From Oligoflexia bacterium (lineage in GTDB: Bacteria; Bdellovibrionota_B; Oligoflexia; Oligoflexales; JAGOVF01), in the NCBI GenBank assembly GCA_030432875.1, contig JAUILP010000011.1:1-64000 (forward strand): 64,000 nucleotides of DNA. Direction: 5' to 3'. This document shows, piece by piece, positions 47,599 to 57,075 of the stretch (the stretch's first letter is position 1; each line of letters begins with the position of its first letter). A model generated the notes under the pieces. The model was not told where the DNA came from. It made no database searches and saw only the letters and a list, made by a program, of their open reading frames with translations. The position numbers and the translations under genes are program-made.

Positions 47599-49632
47599 CT
47601 ATGGGTTTAAACAATTTTTCTTCATGATATCACTCCAGCGACTATAATCAAAAATAGGCGTACTAGCGGCCCATTTCATGGCACGAAAAGCCCCATCGCG
47701 GTTAATAATATTTTCTATAGCCTCTACCACATTGATGCCAAAACCAGTGCGGGGATCTTGATCCACATTCCACCAAGAATTTTTCCGATTGTCCTTAGAA
47801 ATTATGGGAGGCAGTTTTGCCAAACAACGACTCACCTCTCGATCAGGCACGTTAATTTTTTCAAAGCCACTTCTAACATTCAGCCACCAGGACTTACTAT
47901 AAAGCGATAGAGGTTCTGCCCACATTTCTCCGCCGGGACCAAACTTAAAAATGACTTCATGCCTTTGACCATCATCAGGTATATAAACCAAAGGGCCAAT
48001 GGGTCCGCGCATGCCAATCTGCACAGTATAAGTATATCCTGGGGTTAGGCCATCAAACTTAACATGAGTAGCCATTTCCTTGAGACTATGACAGCGAATA
48101 GCTTTTCTATTGTAGTGAGAATCAGGCGAATAGGCAAAGCCTGTGATTTTAAGCTGCTCAGGATGCCCGAAATCCCCTGCCGTCGTCATCTGATATAGGC
48201 AGTAGCTAATCTCACCCAAATTAGATGAATTTTCCTGAAAAAAAACTGGTTCCTTGCTATTGGCCTCCCCTTTCGCAGGTTCTTTCTTTTCGGCCAATTT
48301 TTTATCTGCTGCGCCAAAAGGCCCGGGATCTCCGTAGGCATCGCTGCCAATAGGATGTTCAATTAAAAGCTCATCTTCAGTTGGTTTTTGAGCAGTGGAA
48401 TTGGGGACGATAATCGTTTGAATATCATCGATAATACCCAAAAAATTTAAATGCTGAATTTCATAGGAAGCAGGACTATTCATCTCGACCCTATCAAAAA
48501 CTTCATAATAGCCGCCCTGAGGTTGGCCCGGATATTGAGCGGGCAAAAGAGAGTCACTCACCAAAACTTTTTTTCCGTCGACGGAAAGTCTATAAATGTA
48601 AAACCCCGCAGTATTACTTTCATTAACCGTCTCAAAATAAACCAGATAACCTTGATCATCTTTAGGTTTTACCCCCATGCTTGAGAAATTGACCGAAGTG
48701 GGTCCTAAAATCGTTATGGGTATTAACAATGACTGATACGAAATATCAATGTTACAGGGATCTTGGCCGCCAAATCCATCAGGGTCAACCATAACATTGT
48801 CAACATGGAAGAGACTTTCGGCGAAACCACCGATATTGCCACTGGTATCACGAAGCGCTTGTAAAGTAACCGTTTGGCTTACGCTCTCCCCTGGCTTTAG
48901 ATTTTTTTGATTAGCAGCCCAAGGATAATGCCACCCACCCGAAGGGGGCGCATTTGCAACAAAACTAAGAAAAGCAGAGTCGACATAATAACCCATAGAG
49001 AACTCACTGACATCGACTTGACCATTATTTGTTACCACTAACTCAACCTGAAACGTTTCCCCCAGACTCGCAACACCCCCCAAATCCGGAGTCGAAAAAT
49101 GCAGCGATAACTGAGGAAGCGGTGGATTAGCACACTGAGGAGGTTGTACTGGGCATTCGACCCAAAAAACCTTACTTTTTCGGGTGCCGTCGGTCGCTAA
49201 TATTTCTAACTTCGTGTGATATCCTTGGTTGGGATGAGCCTCAACCCCAGCAAATATTGATTGGATATCGAAAGAATGCCGGGCATCAAGACTGCCATCC
49301 GCGGGATCCTCTCCAATAAAGATACCACCCAACTCGAGAGTTCCCCCCGCAGTAGGAGCAATAGCGGTAAAATTTACTTGGCTTGTTAAATTGGGGCCTT
49401 CATCAAAATTATACCACTCGACATCAAACTCACAGCCAGGATGGGGGTCATTATCAGGAATAGAATCAATGTCTTGTCCTTGAATTTTTATAGTGCCATT
49501 TGATCCTGGTGGGTTGTTTGCTAAGGTCACAAAACTAAGAGAAGCTAAAAAAAATACCAAGATTAAATTTAAAAGGCTCGTAGTCCCATAGAGACGGTGA
49601 AGACCTTCAACATTTTTTAAGTTACGCATCAT
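47599..49632 (-). CDS. Large secreted multidomain beta protein
   Basis: The protein has 677 residues. A basic N-region leads to a hydrophobic signal segment (about 20-38, FFLASLSFVTLANN). Residues about 44-160 form a domain with NDPHPGCEFDVEWYNFDEGP and ARHSFDIQSIFAGVEAHPNQ. I recall this pattern from exported proteins of Gram-positive actinobacteria. A CARDB/DUF11-like domain follows (about 175-305), then a fibronectin-like part with GFYIYRLSVDGKKVLVS. The last 200 residues are unassigned. Export fits a surface or extracellular role. The ATG at 49632 has GGAAG upstream; the longer frame to 49716 is not favoured. Confidence 0.75.
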   Translation of the reverse strand: MMRNLKNVEGLHRLYGTTSLLNLILVFFLASLSFVTLANNPPGSNGTIKIQGQDIDSIPDNDPHPGCEFDVEWYNFDEGPNLTSQVNFTAIAPTAGGTLELGGIFIGEDPADGSLDARHSFDIQSIFAGVEAHPNQGYHTKLEILATDGTRKSKVFWVECPVQPPQCANPPLPQLSLHFSTPDLGGVASLGETFQVELVVTNNGQVDVSEFSMGYYVDSAFLSFVANAPPSGGWHYPWAANQKNLKPGESVSQTVTLQALRDTSGNIGGFAESLFHVDNVMVDPDGFGGQDPCNIDISYQSLLIPITILGPTSVNFSSMGVKPKDDQGYLVYFETVNESNTAGFYIYRLSVDGKKVLVSDSLLPAQYPGQPQGGYYEVFDRVEMNSPASYEIQHLNFLGIIDDIQTIIVPNSTAQKPTEDELLIEHPIGSDAYGDPGPFGAADKKLAEKKEPAKGEANSKEPVFFQENSSNLGEISYCLYQMTTAGDFGHPEQLKITGFAYSPDSHYNRKAIRCHSLKEMATHVKFDGLTPGYTYTVQIGMRGPIGPLVYIPDDGQRHEVIFKFGPGGEMWAEPLSLYSKSWWLNVRSGFEKINVPDREVSRCLAKLPPIISKDNRKNSWWNVDQDPRTGFGINVVEAIENIINRDGAFRAMKWAASTPIFDYSRWSDIMKKNCLNP

Positions 49633-49925
49633 AATAGTTTTCTTCCATGCAGTGAGTAATAGTAGGAATTTTTGCTTAAAACATGACCCATATAATAAAA
49701 AACTTCGTTTTGTCAACGATTATGATCTTTGAGCCTGGAGGCTCACGCCAAATAACACTGAGATTATAGCTTGTTAGAGAAAAGATCAGCCCCAAAAAAG
49801 CAACCCACCAAATTTATCTGACTCTTAACAGCTTAAATTTGGCAGGCGCTTAAATTATGCCGATCAATTAGGAGTAATTGGTGGTCAATTGTAGGTATTA
49901 CCCAATTTATTACACAAGCAGAGTT

Positions 49926-50570
49926 CTAAAAATAATAATGCGCCATCGCACTAAAAGTCTTACCTTTTACGCTCTGACCGTACATTTTGTCCTGAGTTTG
50001 CTGGGCTGATAACCATAGCTCAAAATGGGGATAGGGAAACCACTGAATTATAGGCCCATAGGCATCAGAAATATTATCCTTATCATCTCGGTTTGGTTGT
50101 TTATGCTCGTATCCAGCTTGCAGCATAACTCCCTGATATGCTTCCCAACCAAATTTTGTGTAGTTATAAATACCCGTCATATCATTAGCTTTATTTTCGG
50201 ACTTTAGAGCTTTAGTTTTATGCACCACATAATCAGATAACAAATATATATGAGCTCCCATACCCAAAACAAATTGTCCACCAACAGCGGTCCGCTGATT
50301 TACTGGCCCCTTTAAGCTGAGAGCACTAAAACCAATCTGGGAATTTTTTCCCACATAATAAGCCGTTTTTAAGGTTGCTCCAGACTCACTGGCAAACAAA
50401 TCTTCTCCTGACTTACCTATAACACCATCGATAATGAACTCTCCGATTTCATTGAAGTATCCTGCTTCTAAATTGTAGGATTCATTGCCCTCGTTGAAAT
50501 GGATGGGCTTACGTGATGCAACATTGTGCTCAGCAACTTGTAGACCAAAGGCAGGCATGAATTTGCCCAA
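49926..50570 (-). pseudogene. 5'-truncated outer-membrane beta-barrel gene
   Basis: 214 residues of clear barrel sequence that ends in AMAHYYF. It begins inside a strand (RLGKFMPAFGLQ) with no signal peptide. The frame can be followed only 6 residues further upstream before a stop, and there is no ATG at its start. So the N-terminal portion including the export signal appears lost, probably by deletion against the endonuclease gene. Translation from internal starts is possible but the product could not be exported. Homopolymers T9-A-G8 lie just upstream. Confidence 0.6.
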
Positions 50571-50617
50571 ACGAAAGACAAAATTATCGTATTACTGGAT
50601 ATTTTTTAAATTGTGAC

Positions 50618-50635
50618 TTTTTTTTTAGGGGGGGG
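50618..50635. repeat. Adjacent T9 and G8 homopolymers
   Basis: Nine T (50618-50626), one A, then eight G (50628-50635), between the endonuclease stop and the truncated barrel gene. The long G-run is unusual in AT-rich DNA. It is a slippage-prone site and possibly marks the break point that removed the barrel's 5' end. Confidence 0.6.
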
Positions 50636-50644
50636 CAAAAAATA

Positions 50645-51643
50645 CTAATAATCACTTGGGTCATAATCCCAAAGTTTCTCTTTTTTAGTTTTGAGTTTTT
50701 TGCTGAGCTTGGCATCCATGTCAGGGAAAAATGTGATGCGGGCCTGTTTTTCCACTTCTTCTAATTTGACCTGGTGGCGTTCAAAATTAGAGATATTGTC
50801 ACGGGGACACTTTTTCGACAAAGGATTGTAGATACTTTTCACAAAATCATCGCACTTGGGGTTTTGCTTGCTGTTGGGATATTCCACTGTACGGTGATCA
50901 ATATTGCGCATAATAAAAGCGAGGACTTTAGGAGAATTTACATCTTGAATGTTAACTATAACTTTGTAAAACGCATCCGGGACACGAATCGGATGATAGT
51001 ATCCGATAAACTGAATGTCTTTCGGGGCAGCGTCATCATATATGGGACCCGTGTAAATCAAAATCTTTCCTTTATTAACAGCCCAGCTACGCGAAGCCTT
51101 CTCCAAAGCTGCCCACAAATGCCTATTAAAACCAATACCAACCTGTGGAGAAATGTTGCTTGTATAAAAAGAATCTTCAACAGCCGTGCTCCCAAAAGCT
51201 TGAAAATCTTTTGCGGGTGCCAAATGCCCCCGATCGAAACCTGAGTTTGTGAAGTCGCTGGAATAAGTCCGGCAACTATAGGGAAGGGTTTCATCTGGTT
51301 TAAAGTCAAATTTTCGCCATGCACTGTTGTCTGGTCCAGATATCACAGACTGTGAATCGAGAACATGCATAATCCAAAGAGATGACTTAACATCACAGTT
51401 AAAGCCACCTGAAAAATAATGATAATCAACCGGGCGCATCACAACGCTTCTATCTCCGAGACTTACCGGCTCGCCCCAAGCAAACAGTGTTTTCCACAGG
51501 GGGTTATATTCATTAGATGTAGAAGAAGTGCTTTGAGCAGCATTTGCTGAGTCTTGGATTGATGAGGATGAATTTTCTACGGACCCACAGCTTAGAAGGA
51601 AGCTATAGAGAATAAAACTCGCTAGGCGCTGAGTGAACCTCAT
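50645..51643 (-). CDS. DNA/RNA non-specific endonuclease, lipoprotein
   Basis: The protein has 332 residues. The lipobox is SFLLSC (Cys19), followed by a Ser-rich linker. The nuclease domain (about 55-270) has the catalytic FDRGHLAPAKDF with His140 as general base and the downstream Asn region SFYTSNISPQVGIGFN. This is the NucA/EndoG type that cuts DNA and RNA with a metal ion. As a lipoprotein it would sit at the outer membrane and could digest external nucleic acids for food or defence. No inhibitor gene is adjacent, which fits export. Confidence 0.9.
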   Translation of the reverse strand: MRFTQRLASFILYSFLLSCGSVENSSSSIQDSANAAQSTSSTSNEYNPLWKTLFAWGEPVSLGDRSVVMRPVDYHYFSGGFNCDVKSSLWIMHVLDSQSVISGPDNSAWRKFDFKPDETLPYSCRTYSSDFTNSGFDRGHLAPAKDFQAFGSTAVEDSFYTSNISPQVGIGFNRHLWAALEKASRSWAVNKGKILIYTGPIYDDAAPKDIQFIGYYHPIRVPDAFYKVIVNIQDVNSPKVLAFIMRNIDHRTVEYPNSKQNPKCDDFVKSIYNPLSKKCPRDNISNFERHQVKLEEVEKQARITFFPDMDAKLSKKLKTKKEKLWDYDPSDY

Positions 51644-51987
51644 CGTTACTGTACCCCTTACACCCTAACCATTGCTATCATGACATTGGGCGCTACGAAT
51701 GAATCAAAACTACAGTATATCTAGTGTGTCCCTAAATTTTGTCACCGGCAAAAATCGCACATATAGTGTGACTGAATTTAGTATACTATATAGGTAGCGG
51801 ATAATCAAAATTGAATCTATAGGAAAAATGCAATTTTAGGATAAAACCACAAATAAATGGAAATGTAAGACATTTTTTTGAATATTCCTTGAATGTTCTC
51901 TGCGCTTGCGCACCGGGATCAATCGGTTTAATATTTTAAAAAAATTGATTTTTTTTCCTATAACCTTGCTAGAGAAAGGAGTATAAA
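51644..51987. other. Divergent intergenic region before elbB
   Basis: 344 bases between the endonuclease and elbB. TAGTGTG occurs twice as a direct repeat (51722-51728 and 51764-51770), each followed by an AATTT core, exactly 42 bases apart. elbB has a strong AAAGGAG ribosome site at about 51975. No promoter pair is certain. Confidence 0.45.
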
Positions 51988-52659
51988 ATGCGCCATAAAA
52001 TCGGAATTATTCTCAGCGGCTGTGGATTCCAAGACGGATCAGAAATTCATGAATCCGTTCTCGCCATGCTTGCCTTAAGTCAACAAGGACATGACCTCAT
52101 TTTTGCAGCTCCTGAACACTCTCAGGTACGCGTGGTCAACCACCTCTCGGGAGAAAGGGCGCAGGAGGAAGAGCGTAATGTCCTCATTGAAAGTGCGCGT
52201 ATAGCACGAGGAGACATTGAAGAAATTAGTCTTCTCAAAGCGGATGATATCGATGCTCTTGTTATTCCCGGCGGATTTGGCGCCAAAGCCAATCTCTCCA
52301 CCTTTGCTCGCGATGGGGTGAGTATGGAGGTCGAGCCCAAGCTGCAAGCACTTATAAAATCGATGTATCTTTCTAAAAAGCCGATTGCAGCTATTTGTAT
52401 TGCGCCGGTAATTCTAGCCAAAGCCCTTGGGGAATTCGGAATTGAAATAACTATAGGAGACGATCAAGATATTGCCTCAACTCTTGAAAAAATGGGTGTA
52501 CGCCACGTCAAGTGTTCTGCTGATCGCTGTGTTGTTGATCATAAGCATAAAATCATTACAACTCCGGCCTATATGATTGGAAAAAATATCGCAGATATTT
52601 ATCCAGGGATTACCCAGGCTATGCTTGAACTCGGTAAACTCCTAAAGATGCCAACCTAA
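51988..52659 (+). CDS. elbB: ElbB/ES1 family glyoxalase-like protein (DJ-1/PfpI fold)
   Basis: The protein has 223 residues, the usual length. It begins with IILSGCGFQDGSEIHE and contains DALVIPGGFGAKANLSTFA. The nucleophile elbow is AAICIAPVI with Cys137. Family members show weak glyoxalase activity and were linked to isoprenoid synthesis in Escherichia coli; the in vivo role is unclear. It is cytoplasmic. The methyltransferase-like gene follows after 25 bases and is probably co-transcribed. Confidence 0.94.
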   Translation: MRHKIGIILSGCGFQDGSEIHESVLAMLALSQQGHDLIFAAPEHSQVRVVNHLSGERAQEEERNVLIESARIARGDIEEISLLKADDIDALVIPGGFGAKANLSTFARDGVSMEVEPKLQALIKSMYLSKKPIAAICIAPVILAKALGEFGIEITIGDDQDIASTLEKMGVRHVKCSADRCVVDHKHKIITTPAYMIGKNIADIYPGITQAMLELGKLLKMPT

Positions 52660-52684
52660 AAGGCGAGCAGCGAAGCTCGGCGAC

Positions 52685-54517
52685 ATGAGGATTTCTGTGC
52701 AGGATAAAATTCTCCAAGTTTTAAAAAATGAACCAATAAATTTGGACCTAGCGAGGCATTTTGTTGATATTTTGCTCAGTGAAACCAAAATGTCTACTGC
52801 TGGTTATCCTTTTCTCACCGAATCGGCTTACAGGTGTTTAATTGAAAATGTTTCTTATTTATTTAAACAGGGTGAAGAAGCTTTAGAAGTCCTGCTTAAA
52901 CTAGAGCATCTTTTTAATAGTAGCGGGCTAATAACTGATCCCGATCAACATGCTTCTGTCCAAAGAGCTCTAGCCGTATGCCGACAGGTTATCTTTACGG
53001 CCAATATTTGTGCGCCAACAGATCTTTGGGTCCTCAAAAATATTCTATCCAATTGGACCGAATTAGGTATTGACGTCAAACATTTACCTGAAGAATTTTC
53101 GCTCAGCAATATTGCTCAGCAATTTGACCTAAAAGAAAAACGCATTAAAGTCGATCTTGATTTTTTGTTTTCCCGTGGACTCATAGATAGGGCGGAGAGT
53201 CTTTACAAAAAACCTGCATTTTTCCACGCCTATTTGGATAGCCCTAGCTTAAAGCATATTCCCCAAAACCTTAAAGGTGATATTGTTGACACGATTAAAT
53301 ACTTCATTTTGGGAAAACTCACCGACGAAGATTTTGTAAGGGATTTTTTTACTGTACCTTCCTTACAAACCCATGAACAGGGATGGCATGCTGATAGCTT
53401 AAAAACAGAACTCGGTTTTAGAATTGTGCCTCTTCTTATAGCGACACATCAGCTTAAAAAAAATGAACTTCTTACTCTTGGAACTTCCTTTTTTGAAGTC
53501 TTCACTGATTCAAATCATTACCTTTTATCTCTACTGAAATACTTGGGATACTTTAACGCAAAAGGAAAAGTCAATTTACTAGGCGAGCGAGTATTTAGTC
53601 GTGGTGCCGGGCCATTTGGCATTATTTATGCGTATCAATCATATTTTTCTCATCCCCAATCTCAGTATAGGCACGCAAAAGCCACCGCGTGGGTCAGCCG
53701 CAGAGCTAATATCGACGCAAGCCAAAAAGCGAATGCTAAAGCCTTTACTGCAGCACTGCATGCCCTTGAGCGGTTCAAAAATGATACTAAGTTTGCGTAC
53801 GATGTCTTTATTGAACATGCTGTTGGCAAAGGAGAAGCAACAAAACAGCATTGGAATAGTCCTCTACACACAGAAGATATGCTTTATATAGGAGCGGATT
53901 TAGAAGAAGATGCCATAAAGGGCGCTGCTGAAGCGCAAAAAAAAGGCGAGCTTCCCCCGCAAATGCTACTCCTTTCTAATGCTGATATCGGTAAACCAGA
54001 AACACTTTATGACTTCCTAAAAGCAAATGTCACCACTTCACAAAATATCGTAATGTTTGTTGGCAATGGTTTTCATGAAGTACGGGAGCAAACTGACGCC
54101 TCCATGATTGCGGTTTTCAAAGCCTATCACGATATGGGAATACTTCTTGTATTTATTGAAGAATCAAGCTTAAGCGACCATGACATCAGGCAGACAGCCT
54201 GGAATACCTATCATGCTGGTTTTAAGTATGTTCACGAAATTTCAGGACAAGGACTGAGGCCCGTTTTTGATACACCAGAATCCCCTGATGCTGAAAGTTT
54301 ACTGAGCTGGCGCAGCCTAGCAACCAAGGCAGGGTATTTGGTCCTTGATCATTATTCGGTAAAGACCCGCACTATATACCCCTACCCCAAACCTGACGGT
54401 AAAAACCCTTCCATCAGTATGACCTATTTTTGTGTTCCTAGTAGCTTATACGCCCGTTTCCCAATATCAGAACACCAGAAGCTCGGTACGCTCGTCAAAA
54501 CCAAGTCTGTCAAATGA
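52685..54517 (+). CDS. Methyltransferase-like protein with helical / winged-helix N-terminus
   Basis: The protein has 610 residues without signal peptide or membrane segment. The N-terminal half is helical; residues about 138-175 (LSNIAQQFDLKEKRIKVDLD) look like a helix-turn-helix. The C-terminal half looks like a Rossmann SAM methyltransferase: YIGADLEEDAIKGA as motif II, PPQMLLLSNADIG, NIVMFVGNGFHEV as motif IV, then GILLVFIEES. No clear glycine-rich motif I is seen. Substrate unknown. It follows elbB by 25 bases and overlaps the uvrA-like gene tail-to-tail by 8 bases. Confidence 0.6.
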   Translation: MRISVQDKILQVLKNEPINLDLARHFVDILLSETKMSTAGYPFLTESAYRCLIENVSYLFKQGEEALEVLLKLEHLFNSSGLITDPDQHASVQRALAVCRQVIFTANICAPTDLWVLKNILSNWTELGIDVKHLPEEFSLSNIAQQFDLKEKRIKVDLDFLFSRGLIDRAESLYKKPAFFHAYLDSPSLKHIPQNLKGDIVDTIKYFILGKLTDEDFVRDFFTVPSLQTHEQGWHADSLKTELGFRIVPLLIATHQLKKNELLTLGTSFFEVFTDSNHYLLSLLKYLGYFNAKGKVNLLGERVFSRGAGPFGIIYAYQSYFSHPQSQYRHAKATAWVSRRANIDASQKANAKAFTAALHALERFKNDTKFAYDVFIEHAVGKGEATKQHWNSPLHTEDMLYIGADLEEDAIKGAAEAQKKGELPPQMLLLSNADIGKPETLYDFLKANVTTSQNIVMFVGNGFHEVREQTDASMIAVFKAYHDMGILLVFIEESSLSDHDIRQTAWNTYHAGFKYVHEISGQGLRPVFDTPESPDAESLLSWRSLATKAGYLVLDHYSVKTRTIYPYPKPDGKNPSISMTYFCVPSSLYARFPISEHQKLGTLVKTKSVK

Positions 54518-57068
54518 CATATCGAGGAAATTCCTCAAAGCCCCAACTCACTAAATGCCCTCCATTGATTCCAGAACCTGGCCCTAAGCGTAGTGTCCAA
54601 TCGGCGATATGCTGAAAGGCCGAATGATTATCGATAACAATAGTGGTAACTTTTTGCTGTTTCAAAATCCTTAAGACGGCGGCAAACTTCTCAATGTCCG
54701 CGTTATGCAACCCGAGACTAGGTTCGCTAATGATTATTAGAGTCTTGTCATCAAAATATTTCCGAGCTAAGCCCGCAGCTAATTTAATTCTTTGTGCTTC
54801 TCCTCCAGAATAAGTACTCGTGGATTGGCCAAGCTTCAAATAGCCTAGCCCAATGTCACAGGCAATTTTTAAGCGATGAGAGATTTTGCGATGGTTTTTA
54901 AAAAAAACACTCGCCTCATCTAAGCTCATTTCTAAGACATCAAAAAAATTACGATCATGGTAGAAAACATGCAAAACTCGGTCGCTAAACCTCTTACCAC
55001 TACAGGTGAGACATAGTACTTCAGCGTCAGCAAGAAACTTAACTTTGCGAACTATATAACCGCGACCACGACAGTCTGGGCAGCGTCCCTCTCCCCCCTG
55101 AAAACTAAGATCACGAGAACTTAACCCTAAAACTTGAGCCTGCGAAGTTGCGAGAAATAAACTACGAACATCACTCATAATCTCTAAATAAGTTATGGCC
55201 ATAGACTGAGAAGATTTCCCAACAGGCATACGGTCAATCACTTTTAAGGTTTCAATAAATGAAAGCCCACTCACTTCTTTGCAGTTTTCAAACTGCATCA
55301 GTGAGCCTTTTGACTTCTGCAAATATTTCTGAACATTCTGAGCCAAAATTTTTAACACCAATGAATTTTTTCCCGACCCAGAAAATCCCGTCACAAGATT
55401 GATTCCGTTTAGTAAAAACCGAGCCTCCGCCATCTTTAAGTTAAATAAGCGCGGCTGCTCAATCTTTAAAAACTTAGGATCTGGATGAACAGCTGAGTTT
55501 TCCCGCCATACCGGGTTTATGTTTTTTTTTAGGTTCTGTTTTTGAAAGGCCGAAAGAAAATAAGCCGTATTTGATAGCTTTGCATTTTTTGAAGCTTCAT
55601 CGGGTCTAAACTCCGCGACCACCCTACCTCCTTTAGTCCCACCACCGGGACCAAGATCGATAATCCAATCAGCTGATGCGATGATAGCAAGCTCATGTTC
55701 GATAAGAACTACCGTATTGCCTCTTTGTTTGAGATCATTAAAAACGGTGCGCAAGATATCCAGTTCATCGTCATGCAAACCCTGGCTTGGTTCATCAATT
55801 ACGTACAAAATACCGCATAAATCTGTAGCAAGTATTTGTGCGAGCCTTAGCCTCTGCAACTCGCCGTAAGAAAGCGTCTGAAGTCGTCTTTTTAGTGACA
55901 AAGCCCCTAAGCCAAGTTGGCAAAGTCGTTTTAGTCGCTGCTCGATTTCTAAGTAAAGTATTTTTTGACTATTAGGTAGCCCAACACCTGAAACTAATGA
56001 AACCCAAATCGGCAGGAGTTCCTCAGGCGTTTTTTGGTAAATATCGGCCAAACGAAAACCATGGTGGCGCGCAAAAAAGCCTACCGTACCAAGTCCGGTC
56101 CCTTGACATTTGAGACAGGGCGAATCTAAAGGCGGCAAATCATCCTCACCATGTGTTGCTACTTCTTCCCTGTTCTTCAGAGAACCAATACCGTCACAAG
56201 CATCACATCTACCAATTGAGTTTGTAGAAAAATACCGACCATCTAACTTAGGCCAGGTGTACTGACAAAGAGGACAGCCACCCTTAGATGAAAAATGGAC
56301 GTTTTTTTTAAGGGAACCTTCGCTAGTATTATCGAGAAGCGCGTACTCAGCAAAACCCTTCCCTTCCTTTAGTGCCGTGGCAAGTGCCCTGCTGAGTCGC
56401 GCGCGATTTGTTTCACTGACTTTAATAGCATCAACTAAAAGTTTGAGGGTATGTTTTTTATTTTTGTCGAGGACTGGTAAAGGAATTAAAGATGTTAAAG
56501 CCCCATCAATCCAAACTTTGCTAAAACCTTTTTCTGCGTATTGGGTTAGGGTCTCGACAAAAGCTCCTGTCCGAGAGGTAACGATGGGAACCATAATGGC
56601 AATAATATCGCTCTCATGATCAGCAATAATTTTTTGCGTCCGCTGATCAAGATCTTCTGCCTCAGTGGGAAGATCATGCTCTGGACAATAGGTTTGCGAA
56701 AAATTAGCAAAAAGAGCCCCCAAAAGCTCTCCAATATCTGTAAATCCCGCGATATGAGAACGCACTGAAGGGCGGGTTTCACGCTGTGTTAAACCTATTG
56801 CGGGCGAAAGACCGGTAATTTTGACCACACTGGCTTTTGCAGACAAATCGAGAAATTGCCGCGAATAATTGGACAAGGTCGCAAAAAAAAGCCGATTTGC
56901 TTCACCCAAAAGAACATCATAGGCCAAACTGCTCTTCCCAGAACCGGAGACTCCAGTGATTACAGTTATTTTGTTTTTAGGAATTCTGACCGATATATTT
57001 TTTAAATTATGCTGTGATGCTCCAATTATATGGATATAGCTATTTTCGATTGGTAGCTTTGATTTCAT
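54510..57068 (-). CDS. UvrA-like ABC ATPase (UvrA paralogue)
   Basis: The protein has 852 residues, about 90 shorter than typical UvrA, which recognises DNA damage in nucleotide excision repair. Walker A1 is GVSGSGKSS and Walker A2 GFSGSGKNS. The signatures are LSYGELQRL (first, Gly to Tyr) and YSGGEAQRI (second). Zinc pairs CPLC/CDAC and CPDC/CLTC are kept. The second Walker B reads IIISEPSLGLH, so the Mg-binding Asp is Ser781, while the catalytic Glu stays. The first is intact (VIDEPSQGLH). It is likely a specialised paralogue rather than the housekeeping copy. It follows pdxA by 7 bases. Confidence 0.9.
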   Translation of the reverse strand: MKSKLPIENSYIHIIGASQHNLKNISVRIPKNKITVITGVSGSGKSSLAYDVLLGEANRLFFATLSNYSRQFLDLSAKASVVKITGLSPAIGLTQRETRPSVRSHIAGFTDIGELLGALFANFSQTYCPEHDLPTEAEDLDQRTQKIIADHESDIIAIMVPIVTSRTGAFVETLTQYAEKGFSKVWIDGALTSLIPLPVLDKNKKHTLKLLVDAIKVSETNRARLSRALATALKEGKGFAEYALLDNTSEGSLKKNVHFSSKGGCPLCQYTWPKLDGRYFSTNSIGRCDACDGIGSLKNREEVATHGEDDLPPLDSPCLKCQGTGLGTVGFFARHHGFRLADIYQKTPEELLPIWVSLVSGVGLPNSQKILYLEIEQRLKRLCQLGLGALSLKRRLQTLSYGELQRLRLAQILATDLCGILYVIDEPSQGLHDDELDILRTVFNDLKQRGNTVVLIEHELAIIASADWIIDLGPGGGTKGGRVVAEFRPDEASKNAKLSNTAYFLSAFQKQNLKKNINPVWRENSAVHPDPKFLKIEQPRLFNLKMAEARFLLNGINLVTGFSGSGKNSLVLKILAQNVQKYLQKSKGSLMQFENCKEVSGLSFIETLKVIDRMPVGKSSQSMAITYLEIMSDVRSLFLATSQAQVLGLSSRDLSFQGGEGRCPDCRGRGYIVRKVKFLADAEVLCLTCSGKRFSDRVLHVFYHDRNFFDVLEMSLDEASVFFKNHRKISHRLKIACDIGLGYLKLGQSTSTYSGGEAQRIKLAAGLARKYFDDKTLIIISEPSLGLHNADIEKFAAVLRILKQQKVTTIVIDNHSAFQHIADWTLRLGPGSGINGGHLVSWGFEEFPRYVI

Positions 57069-57075
57069 TTTGATT

